The notes beneath the pieces are model-generated. The model was not told where the DNA came from, ran no database searches, and was given only the letters and a program-made list of their open reading frames with translations. This document shows, one piece after another, positions 13,981-24,799 of a DNA stretch of 64,000 nt. A program made the position numbers and the translations under genes. Origin of the DNA: Phylloscopus collybita (lineage: Eukaryota; Chordata; Aves; Passeriformes; Phylloscopidae); NCBI GenBank assembly GCA_027886175.1, contig JAJNNQ010000006.1:806001-870000 (forward strand). The letters run 5' to 3'. Within the stretch, counting starts at the first letter, position 1. Every line of letters begins with the position of its first letter.

Positions 13981-15800
13981 TCCCTTTAAGCAGAGCAGGT
14001 TTGTATCAAAATAATAATTAAAAAAAAAAAAAAAAGGGAAAGGGTAGGAAAAAAGAAAGGCAAGTGAGCCACAATTTTGCTTCTAGGGTGGCTTAAACCA
14101 CTCAATCTGAAGCCAAGGTGCTGAATTACCAAACACTCTTTATAGGTAATTTCCCTTCCCCTTCTCACATCCTCAAGAAAAGTCTGATTTTCATAACCAC
14201 TGTGTTTGGGAGTTTTCTTATGCTCTCTATTTTTTTTTTTTTTTTTACCATGCAAGGTATTTTAGATCAGACTTATAAAAAACACTAAGGAATATGACTG
14301 GGTTCATCCAAAAGTTATTATTCTTATGGGATAATTTGACTAATGAAAGTTTAATTGTATTTCAGAAAACTCTATGCCATTGTGGTGCATTGTTTTTGTA
14401 CCTTGTAGCCTCTGCTATTAAAAAATTGCAGCTGATACAGAGTGATATGGGAGGATGCCAGCTGGATTCAGATAGTTTAATCAGATTACTTTGGCTTTGA
14501 AATCTCTTCATTGGTTGGTTATCAAATTTCCTATTAATTTTAGGGCATTCCTGCTTACTTTTGAGGGCTCTAGCAGCATTATCTTGAAACCTCAGAAATT
14601 ATATGAGAGAGAAGAGATATTTCATGTTCTTGTTCTTACTCTATTTCCCTCTAGTAATTTTTTTTCTGTAACTTTGCGATGGGTGTTGAATAGTCTTTGA
14701 AAGTATGTGAGTTCACTTTATTTTAAAGGCTGTTGTCTGCATGTCCAGAACCTCCTGCCTTCACAGACTTGATAGTCTTCATATGCAGTCCTTTCTACAG
14801 TTTTGAAATTCGGAAGTTTCTTGTGTGAATAAAAGACATGCAGCTGCAAAAGCCTGTAAAACATCAGTTACAAATTCAGTTTTTCCCCCCACATTGATAC
14901 ACTGGGCTGGATCATAACAGCTACTGGGTGGGCAACACTTGAGTGGAAGAAGAAACCGACTTATAATGCTGGATACCAGAAGCAGAAAGAGGAATAAACA
15001 ACGGAAGCCCAACTGACTTCACATCACATGGGAAAAATGCCCACCAGAAGGACATCAGATAACAGAGCACTCTGTCTAGCAAGGTAAGCATGATTCAAAG
15101 AGGAGATGTCTGTGAGGCAAGATGAGATAAACTCTCCTGAAGTACAGTGTTGGCAGCGTGGTGGCACGGGAGGAAGGTGAGGGTCTGAGCCTGGTGTCTG
15201 GTGATCTGCTTCCCTTCCCAGCACATCTCCATTGCCTTCAGCCTCTCCTGTTCCCAGGGCACACACGTGCAGGGGGCTGGCAGGGCGCCCACCACATTTC
15301 ACAGGAAGGAGCTGGGGCCAAGATAACCACCTAATAAACCCCAAATCAACCCTGTTTTGGACACAGGACAGGCGGATGCACCAAATAAGGACAGCCGGGG
15401 TCTGATTTCCAAGGGTTTGGGCTTATCTGAGCCTGCTTGCTCACTTCTTACTGAGTGGGGATGTATCTGATGCCTGTGCTGGTGCCAGTCCTGGCTGGTT
15501 TTTGTTTTCAGCTTCTCATTACAGAAAAAAGGGAACTTCTGCTGTGTTTAAAGAGCAGGGGTGGGAAGAAAAACCCCACTGACAACATATGCCTTATGAC
15601 AGCACTAGCACATTCATTGTGAAAGTGATGGGCAGCTAATGATGTCAGCGTAGGAAAAAACCCAAAGCATGTTTGTTTTCTTTTTTCTCTCAAAAGCTCT
15701 GGCCTGAGAAGGGGCTGCAGAAACAATCACTGCCTGGGAAATCAGGGCAGTATTTAAAAAAAAAAAAAAAAAGAAAGAAAGAGGTGGGGGAGAAAGGAGG
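13981..15800. repeat. Unique sequence with several A/T homopolymers
   Basis: This stretch carries three homopolymer tracts: A at about 14,020-14,035, T at about 14,230-14,246, and A at about 15,755-15,772 continuing into a GAAA-type run. No retroposon body could be identified next to any of them. The intervening sequence shows no exon or RNA gene. Confidence 0.6.
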
Positions 15801-18800
15801 ATATATAAGTAGTGCCAGCTGGATGTGAAATCAATCTGGCATTTCAAAATAATGAAAATATTTCTTTCCCATTCATTTGTTCTGGCATGTAACATCAACG
15901 CTGTTGCCACATCGTTATTCAGAGTTAGCATGCCGGAAAGGAGACACCAGCAGAGACCCAATTGCTGCTCAGCCCCCCCAGAACAGGACACTATTGTGGG
16001 ACAGTGCTGCAGATACAGCACCACAGGGAGGGATGCTCCAAGCAGGAACACTCCCCAGATCCAGGGCAGCAGATGGAAGGGGGTCCTCAGAAAAAAACCA
16101 AAACAAACAAACCCCAAAGCTTTGCAAATTGCAGGAGCAGCTGCTGAAAAAACGGAGGGACAGCTGCAGCTGAGATACAAGAGGGCTGATGGCAATGGCA
16201 CAAACTTTTCTATGTAAAATTTTGCATTATTTGAGTCAGTCCTCATTCATTCCATAGGCACTTTGGGTCTGAGCTTCCTATACACAGAAGATGAGAAAAA
16301 TCTCCCCAAAACATACAGCACAGCCTTGTGTCAGGCTTTGTTAGCTGTTCTGAGCAACCCAATTTGCAACAGGAAGATTCAGCTTCTTCAGTCTTCTCTA
16401 GCTGACCCTTGTTCCAAGACACCTCTCCTGGAGTTATGCTGCCACTGGTAAGTGCTGTCAAAACAACAAGGAAAAGCAACTTTCACTTCCCTGTGCACTT
16501 CTCTGTGCATACCTGCTCCCCTTCAGCCAACTCTGGGAGCTGTGGGAATGAAGAGCCACTCCAGTGAAGGATGCACCTTATTTAGCAAGCAAACCTGGAA
16601 GTGTCAATCAGGGAAATACATTCCACACTTTGCTTTAAGGCCTGCTTGGGGGCTGGTCTGTGGTTAAGGTGAGCCAGAGGTGCTGGAGAGTCAGAAAAGC
16701 CAGAAATTTGAGGGAGCACAGGGGTGCAGGTTGCTCCTGTGCTAGGACAGGTGTCACAGAGCTGTTCAGGAGGAGGTGGCACCTCCCCATCTGTGGAGAG
16801 GCCATGTGCTCAGCCTCTTGGACCCTCCTTCCACCCCTGGTCTGGGGTTGAGGTTGTCACTGCTTTTGTAAAACAAGACATGCCAAAAGCTGTGTGTCAC
16901 ACATTCCAGTTTTCAACTGGAATGGACTTTGCAGGGGAAGACTTCAGACCTACCTGGACAAGCAACAGAGGGACACTGATGAAGAAGAAGAACCAAAAGC
17001 AAATTGGGAAAAGCAAAGGAGTTTCCATGGGTTGATTTAAAAAGGAAGTTGCTGTAAACCAAGCTGAGTTAGACCCTGCAAGCACAGCAAGAAGCTAAGT
17101 TCTTTCTGTGGTATAAACAGAAAGCAGACAAGAGGTGAGCAATGAGGCAGTGAGGAAAGAGGCAGGAGATGTTCAGATAGTGCATCAAGGTAAGAACCCA
17201 CCATCATTCAGTTTTCTATAAGGAGATGTTAAATACTTGGGGTAAAACCAGGGAAGCTCTTAGGAATTAGGACCTGAAAATTCAAGAGGTGACGCCATGG
17301 TAAAAACAAGGCCAGTCAGTGCACCTTACCACAGAGATATGATCAGCTCCCTGCCAGAACCCCTAATGCCTCATTCGCATGAAATCTTTAATCGAACACT
17401 AACTACTTTTTCTTTAAAACTACTCAGTCAGAGGTGCTAACTCAGGTTTAGAAAATGGGAAATTATTCCTTGGTGGTTGGCTGCTGTGGCCTGGATGTTA
17501 GGAAAGGCCTGGAACAAAATTTGAAGGGCAAATAAAAGTTAAGAGGGTGTTCAGGGTGAAAAAACCCTCCACCCATGAAATTCAGACTAGGTTTAGCAGG
17601 GGTAGCTGAAGCCAGGCTAGTCTGAATGATAAACAATAGATGAATAGATAATGGATAGATGATTCATTTTCTACACAGATTAAATAGATCCAATGTAGCT
17701 GAATTTCAAGAGGTTGTTTTGATGTGTAGATGCCTGGAAAATTATCAGGGAAGCTAAAGAAGATGGGCATTAGTGTAAGAATGAGAGATAGGTAAAGGTA
17801 TGGCTTACAGAGAGAAACAGCTTTTGTGTTTTAAGGGAGCACCGAGCTGGAGGGAACCTGCCAGTGGCATTCCTTACACATTGGTCCTGGATTTGCTTTT
17901 CTGAAATACTTACAGGACTGCTTTTGGCACAGACAAGAGGGTCACCCTGGTGGACCCTTCTTTATTGCACTGTCATGACAGAGCAGGAGCAGGACAGTGT
18001 TGGTGAAGTGTGCAGAGCAGGTTAGTATGTGCAGGATGAGCCTGGGTGACACAGAACTGCAAAGTGATGCACAAAGGAAATTTTGTGCTATGCTCTGGGA
18101 ACTTTGTCCATTGAAAGGCACCTGGCCTGGGGAGACCTGAGCCCTGGACTTCACTATGGAGAATAAATGCAAGGTGGCTGTGAAAATGCAAAGCAGACCT
18201 AATGGGTACAAAAGCTAGCATGGAGGAAGGACCCAATGAGCCCTAACAAAGGTGCTGGCAAGCCTTGACTTACACAACTCACTTGCAGGAGAGAGATATT
18301 TTACTGAAATCAAGTGCAGATAAGGATAAAAAACTGGGCTAATGGGAGAAAAATTACCTAATTGATGAGAGGTAATTTTGTCTTGTTTTCCTTAGCAAGA
18401 CTGGGCCTGTGAATAGTTATGGTTGCTGCCTACTGAAATAATGCGGGTAAGCCCAAAGGAAGGATACAAATTATTTAAGCTGGGTAGATGGTCGACACAA
18501 AAGCAAGTGTGTCTGAAGTGTCTGCTGTTAACTAAGGCTGGAAATGAGAGGATGTCTCCAGCTAGAGAGCAGCGAGGCTCTGGGACAGCCTCAGCCTTCA
18601 GAAAGAAGGATATGCCCAGCTGTCCTGAAGAGGGATTTTGAGGAGGGTGAGAAAGAACTGTAAGCAAGGGGGCAAGGCTTGAAGTTATATGTTTAATTCC
18701 CACCCTATCTTCTTCTGTTTGAGTAGCCAGCAGTCCCTTGATGAGCCTCACAGCGGACTCTGTTTGCTCTGTGCTGTATCAATGTTTATCTCATTTGCAG

Positions 18801-20735
18801 CAGAAAATGCAGGCCTGGGAAATGGGAATTTCAGTCGGAGTCAGAACGCTGCGGTGCCCTCACTCACAGGCTTTGAAGGGCAGAACTGCCTCTGGGTTTC
18901 AGCAGACTGTTCTTCAGTCATCTTCCATTCATCTTCTGGAATGAGAGCTAAGTAACTCCTGGCCCGTTCTGTAATGGAGAGACTAGCCTCTCTACGAGGT
19001 AAAGACATTTTCTTTCTTTCCTTGAAAATCATGAACTTTCAAACTTGGCAAGGCTCTTTTGCCTTCGATCTAATAATAAACCCAAACCATCCGTTGCATG
19101 AAAGTAATGAGTCTGAACTTGCCTGAACTTGCCTCAGGGAGCTGAGATCCAAAGCTCTGTCATTCCCTCAAAAGCCTTTCTCCTTTTTGCAAGGACAGGA
19201 TGTTGTTGTGACAAGGCATCCTTGCTGTTTGCTCAGCCTCTCTCCCTCGTGATGAAATCCCTCTATAGCGACTCTGGAGGTCCTACTTCAGCTCTGGTTT
19301 TTGGGCATACAAATTGCTGCCCAACTAATCTCCGTTCTTTTCTATGAATGATTTATGGAGGCTTGAAGGACATTGAGACTCAGCACATTCTCTGTTTTCC
19401 AAATGTTGGTGCAATGAGAGGGGCACTTTTCCTGCCAGTGGGAACCTGAAAGACCTGATGGGCTTTTCTGGCAGGACTCAGTGTCAGTGAAAGGGGGGCC
19501 AAGGCGCCTGTGGAGCAAGCGGAAGTACAAACGTGTGTTGGCTTTGACTTCCACTGGGAACAACGGAAAAAATATTTTGACTTGATTTTACAGTTCAGTT
19601 TCTTGTTAGCACTGAGTGAGTGCTCAGTCAGTGATCAGAAATGCCCTTGCTTAATTTGCATCAGTTCCCATCCAGTTATTAGGCACAATTGACATGAGAA
19701 GAACAAACAAACAACCTCCACATTGAAGAGCAAGTGAAATACTTCTTCTTTTCTCATCAACTTTTTTTTTGTTGTGGTACAAGTTCCTTTTTAAAAAGAG
19801 AATGGTTCTTGCGTCGTCATGAGGAGTTTGCTCTGGGAAGGGAGGAGGGGAGTCTGCAATGTTTGTTCTGGGTATCTAAATTTAAATGACTGGCTTAAGC
19901 ACATAATCTACCTGGGCTGCCTCTAAAAACCAGTGAAGAGGGAAGGGCTTCTCTAATAAGCAGTTCAAAGGCTCTTGCTTTAGTGAGCAATATTTTATTA
20001 CCATGCCATACAGTGTTGTTGGCGTTCAGGGTTTTATTTTGCCTTCTTGCATGCTTCTGTTCTCCAGTAGGATGTGAAAAGCAAAACCAAGAAGTTATTT
20101 GTCTATCTGGATTTGTTACTGTATCTTCCTAGGTTTCATTTTGCATATCACAAAGTTACTAGAGCACAAGGCAATGAATTAGGCAACTTCCTTTCTCCTT
20201 GTATCAAAGAAACATTGCACTCTGATGTGGAGCTTGAATCTCAGCAATTTTTTACCTATGTGGGAATGGAGATTGCTGGTGGAACCCCTTATACTTGGTT
20301 CTGGAAAGTGAATTTGGACTCATACAGGCCTGATCCAAATCTCATGGAAATTAGGAAGCCCACGGTTTAGCAACTGTTACACTCAATTATTCCCAAATCC
20401 ATTTAGTTCATCATCCTATTTAGTGCAGAGGGGATCATCAGCAGATGCTTTTGGTGGATGCTGGTATGGGTTTGCAACTGGCAGGCTGGGACATTTGGTC
20501 ACATCCTAATCCTCCAACAGCCAGATGAATCAGCTCTGACATGTGGATGTTAGTTTCCCTTCTGCATATTTTCTTAGAATTAACCATTAAAAATCAAAAT
20601 GTTCTTGCTGCCCATATAAGAGGGAGAAGCTGTAGCTACAGTATCTTGCTTTTAGAAATGCAGCATTCTTGTAAAAAATCAAAGAGAAAATGTTTAGATG
20701 AAATGATTGAGAGTACTCAGAGAACAGTTACCAGG
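15801..20735. other. Non-coding unique sequence
   Basis: No recognised exon, RNA gene or repeat. The longest frame overlapping its left edge (15,614-16,246, minus) translates through a poly-A/T tract as a Phe run and has no domain, so it is a chance opening. A small perfect inverted repeat occurs at 16,772-16,786 (arms GGAGGTG/CACCTCC, one-base loop); such short palindromes are expected by chance. Confidence 0.6.
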
Positions 20736-20739
20736 TGAA

Positions 20740-21365
20740 CACTGTAAAATGGGAAAGATTTATTGAGCTGTATCCCACGGGATGTCCCTAGGCCTGGGTT
20801 CAGGCCTATTCAGTATTTTCATTAATAATTTGGATGAAGGGATAGAGAGCCCTTTTGTTAGAGTTTCATGTAAGAGCGAGAGACACCAGGGAGGAGGGGA
20901 TTAGTATAGGGAGATCTCAGTAATTAGAGGAATGGTCTGGGAAGAAACAGGATCCAATTTAGTGAAGACAGGCACAAATCTGCTCCTATGTTGAAATAAT
21001 CAGCTCCAGGGGCACACGGTGGGAGAGAGTAGCCAGATAAAGCTCTGCTGCAAAGGAGGTTCTGATGGAGCAATGACTCAGTTGTGGAAGGAAGGAACAT
21101 TGGGCTGGGTTGGACAGATGGGGATGTTGCACGTTAGACACGGGATAAGCCCTTCAGCTGGATGACTGGGACTGGTTTTTGGCATTACACCTTGGGAAAG
21201 GCGTGACTGCAAGTCCCAAGGAGAGCAAGGCTCCAGAGAGAAGAGTGAAAGGTTTTGTCTTTAGCCTAGGGTAAGCAAAGCTGAAAGGAGACACAATAAC
21301 AGTCTTCAAGAGCAGTCAGTCTGCCAAAAAGAGGAAGGTGATGAGCTGTTCTGTGTCCAGAAATT
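20740..21365 (+). mobile_element. Old CR1-clade LINE fragment (RT domain through ORF2 C-terminal part), plus strand
   Basis: The plus strand encodes a decayed piece of CR1 ORF2. At 20,806-20,847 it reads LFSIFINNLDEGIE, matching the RT block just before the catalytic FADD motif; the catalytic motif itself is not intact. Near 21,280-21,358 it reads in broken frames KGDTITVFKSS followed by KRKVMSCSVS, matching the C-terminal part of old CR1 subfamilies ('GGCxxxGxxLF' region). Between these the frame is interrupted and indels are frequent. The 3' terminus is not seen. It appears older and more degraded than the CR1 at 45.4 kb. Boundaries are approximate. CR1 elements normally mobilise by target-primed reverse transcription; this copy cannot be active. 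Confidence 0.75.
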
Positions 21366-21371
21366 ATCCTC

Positions 21372-21399
21372 TGTGGTTTAACCACGGTTTTCTGTGGTT
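21372..21399. promoter_or_regulatory. Cluster of three RUNX-type motifs
   Basis: TGTGGTT occurs at 21,372-21,378 and 21,393-21,399 on the plus strand, with its complement AACCAC at 21,380-21,385. The first pair forms a perfect inverted repeat with a one-base spacer. TGTGGTT is the known RUNX core. Whether it is bound is unknown. It lies immediately beyond the visible end of the old CR1 piece and might itself be CR1-derived sequence. Confidence 0.3.
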
Positions 21400-22552
21400 A
21401 GAAAAAAAGAGAGAGGGAGAGAGAAATTGAGATGGTAGATAAGTTGACTTTACTGCTTTACTTATGAAGTGCCTTGGGGCATAAAGCACATGATCAAACA
21501 CAGTTGAGTTACTGTAGCTTAATGAGTTATTGCCTCCTGGCTGAACCATACTAATTAACCATGTGTGTGCTCAGCCTGCCTCAATTGCCAGATGAAATGG
21601 CCTCACTTAAATAGTTGGGTTTTATTTTGCAGGAGACAGCCCAAATGCTTCTGTAGGGTCAATGATTACAGCTCAGGTGATGGAGGGGTGACTTCTAGGA
21701 GATGGAAACTTGTTCTTTAGTGCTCAACAATAATGCTGGCACTGTTATATCAGGGAATAATAAAATGGGGCTGCTGAGGAGGGAGCAGAAAGCAAACCTA
21801 AATGCATAAATACATTCACAGGCTTATGTCAGTAGAAAAGGGCTCTATGCAACTGTATTGGAAATGTAATAACACTGAATTTTATAAAATATCTCAGTGG
21901 GTTTTTGTTTGGGAAGGCTTGTAACATGGTGACTTAAACAGCATAGCATTAAGAACTCTATAGAGCACTGCATGCATTTCCCTTACAACTTCACACACAC
22001 TTGCTTTAAGAGTATCTCTTTTTTTAGTGTTTTACAGTAAATTATTCTTTTTGGCTCACATCCACACAGTCCTCTCCAATTGTTGCTCTTTGCCATCAGG
22101 AATAGCTGTTGTAGTTTCTGCATTCAACGAGCTGCCCTCCTCCTCTTACTCTGATAAGTGGTTGCTGTTGGAGTGGAGCCTTGGTGGTTCTGCTAAGTGC
22201 AGGGTTTGTTCTAGGTTCCTGCTTTCCCTGCCATCCTTGCACCTTCCTCCCTCCCTTCCTCTTTTTTCTCCTTTCTGCTTGCTTTTCCACTATTATCGTG
22301 GCTTGAATTACGTGGCTGAGGATCAACATTTGGATGTTGCAATGGTTGGGAAGTTTTTTGTTCACAGCAGTGCTTCTGTCTGCATTGTCCCATTGAAGAA
22401 ACTTCTCCTCTTGCTTCCAGCATGCCACCTAGGCAGGCAGCAGACTTGGCAATTTTGCTTTGCAGACAGGACACACTTGACAAGTGCTACCTGAAATGGA
22501 AGCAGAGACTTCTATTCTGTTATTTTGTTGCTATTTTATGTCATCACACAAA
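21400..22552. other. Non-coding unique sequence
   Basis: Nothing is recognised except a purine-rich GAGAGA stretch at about 21,405-21,425 and a pyrimidine-rich CCTTCC-type stretch at about 22,240-22,275. The 155-codon plus-strand frame at 22,027-22,494 is hydrophobic and Ser/Leu-rich because it crosses pyrimidine-rich DNA. It overlaps two minus-strand frames and has no domain. Confidence 0.6.
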
Positions 22553-22745
22553 TTCGCCTGGAAGGGGACCTGAGGAAGTTATCTGGTTCCTTTCTGTGCT
22601 CAGGGCAAGATCAAATACATCCCTGCCCTTTTTGGCTGCTGTTTGCTTAACTTGTTTTTGAAGTCCTGCATTGTTGCAAACTCCCAGCTCGCTGGACAAC
22701 CTTTCTCTGCACTTTCCTGCATTTGACCACTCCATCTGATCTGAA
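22553..22745 (-). mobile_element. CR1 LINE 3'-end fragment, minus strand (old subfamily)
   Basis: Read on the plus strand this is the complement of a CR1 3' end. It has the GGAAGGGGACCTGAGGAAG-type block at about 22,559-22,577. Next come AAGATCAAAT and a GCTTAACTTGTTTTTGAAG-type block near 22,645. A GGACAACCTTTCTCTGCACT-type block near 22,695 ends in TTTGACCAC. The order and spacing match the complement of the well-known CR1 tail. The divergence suggests an old copy. No terminal direct repeat or target duplication is evident. Confidence 0.75.
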
Positions 22746-24510
22746 ATACACAGCTGAGAACAATTTGACACACAATTAAGCCTAAACCAGCCAAATTACA
22801 TTCATTTGCTGCTGCAATCCTTTCAATTTTCTGTAGGAAAGAGAAATGCTAGAAATCTTCATAGAGATTATTTGATAACATAACTGTTCTGTAATATAAT
22901 TTAATCTGAAGATGATTGTTTTCACTTCAGGAGACAGATTTTTGCTTTGAGAGAAAAACTACAACCAAGAGCTGTTACAACAGTAATGCATACACTGCAT
23001 TTCTTTAATGCCTGCAACAAGGAAACAACTTTTCATAGCTGTGCTCTGTATGTGTATAAGGAGGGATATTATGTAGCTATTTGGTGTAAGGCTTTCTTCC
23101 TTTCCCAGATGAGGACGTGCGATTTGGCTGGAGCTGAAACTGAGTGGAGGTCTGGGGAGCCTGTCTACTGTAGCACAGAAATAATTAACATCTGCATGAA
23201 ATTCTTACCCAGATGTGGAAAGCCTGTGACCAGCTTGAGATGGGGTTCATCTTATCTCTAGTTTCACTGCAAAGAAATTTTATCTTAAAACATTACTTTT
23301 GCAGGACGCCTTCAGTACTGCTAATCCCCCTTGGTATTACCAAGGAAATATCAGGCCATAACTATTCATGGAGATCTGAAGTGAAATCGTCATGCAAGAA
23401 GAATATGAGAACTGCTGAGCAGACTGTATTTCCTGTTATCTGAGAACAACTGTGCATCCAGAAGTAGCTGAAAATCGTGATGCTCCTATGATCCTGTCAC
23501 GTCCTTCAGCAGATACATTTTGCACAGACCCTTGAACAAAGAGAGAGATTAAAGAACAAGTGAAATATTTTCTCCCCTGCATGTGAAGGAAAATATATGC
23601 TGTTTAAATTGAGGGGTGACTCTGGGAAAACAATGCTTGAACTAGGAGGTCATCTTAAAACAGATGAAAGAAAGTCCATTTCTTACACAATAAGCCATGG
23701 ACTTCTGGGATTTATTAATGCAGAGGGCAGTGGGTACTGCTACTACTAGCCAGTTCAAGTTGGATAAATTCATTTGAACCTGGACAGCAGGTTCAAAAAG
23801 GGAAAAAGCAGGGTTGTACTCCCTCAGCTCTCTGTGCAGCATGTCCTGCCATCATCCACAGAGGCAGGATGTGGGGTAAGGTGGGCCATCAACCTTGCTC
23901 CAGCAGCATGAGTTTGAGACTCATGCCTCTCCTCCCCGTCCTATCTGCCCTGCCCGTGACTCCAGAGCCAAACCCACTATCACAAGGGTGAAAAGGCTCT
24001 TTGCTGGGCTTGCATTGTTCTACAAAACTGGAACGAGCTAATGGGGAAATGAATACTTGGGGTCCTTGCCATAAGAGAAACTAGATTTGTATCCAGGTTA
24101 GATACTAACCACTCTTGGCCAACAACAGTTCTAGAGGAAGGTTGGTGATAGCAAAACAGCCTTGGAACACCTAGTTACTCCTCAAAACCTGCTGAGGTTT
24201 GCACCTGGATTCCTTGTATCCTCTGCTCCAGGAAAGGAGGAACAGACTATTGGGCTCACATATTCCCTATTTTTGCTTTCATTACATTTGGTGAGGGTTG
24301 GAGATGTGCTGTATTTTCCACAGTAACAAATAATGCTCAGTAGTGTCACAAACAGCAATGTTTCATCTCTCTGAGGGATTTTGGACAAGAGTGAAAGACC
24401 CTTGAAATTGGTATCAATAATTCTGCTGCTCAAGCTGAAGGCAAAACTCCAACAGCTGTTGGGGGTGTGTGTGGTTTTCTATACCCCGTCTAGCCTCAAG
24501 GAGGCAAGGC
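22746..24510. other. Non-coding unique sequence
   Basis: No exon, RNA gene or repeat is recognised. Sequence is AT-biased with few CpG. Confidence 0.65.
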
Positions 24511-24515
24511 CATCA

Positions 24516-24613
24516 TAATTAGCTGCTAATTGAGAAGCTCACATCTGAAAAGCACAATTTCAGAGAACAAAGAGCCGGAGAGACCCATTTCCAGGGCTAA
24601 TTAGAATTAATTC
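24516..24613. promoter_or_regulatory. Candidate homeodomain-site cluster
   Basis: Within 98 bases there are TAATTAG (24,516), CTAATTG (24,526), the palindrome CTAATTAG (24,597-24,604) and, abutting it, the palindrome GAATTAATTC (24,604-24,613). TAATTA/TAATTG cores are bound by Antennapedia- and paired-class homeodomains. Paired clusters of this sort are common in developmental enhancers, but also arise by chance in AT-rich DNA. Function is inferred only. Confidence 0.25.
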
Positions 24614-24774
24614 GTTACTATAAGTAGAAGGTCTCCCACAGTCCTGGGACTCTCCCTTGCCCTCTCCTGAAACACTAGTCTAAACATACACATACCAATC
24701 ATAGAAGGCTCAGCATGACTTGTGCAGCTCTTGTGCAACACAGAAATAGAACTGCTTGTTAAAAATTAGTCTAA

Positions 24775-24799
24775 TTTTTTTTTTTTTTTTTTTTTTTTT
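24775..24799. repeat. T25 homopolymer
   Basis: A pure run of 25 T. No retroposon body is recognised on either side. Confidence 0.97.

Noticed and set aside
15614..16246. 210-codon minus-strand frame
   Set aside because: It translates through an A/T homopolymer as a Phe run, overlaps several plus-strand openings, and has no domain.
16772..16786. Perfect 7-bp palindrome GGAGGTG/CACCTCC
   Set aside because: Inverted repeats of this length are expected many times by chance in 64 kb.
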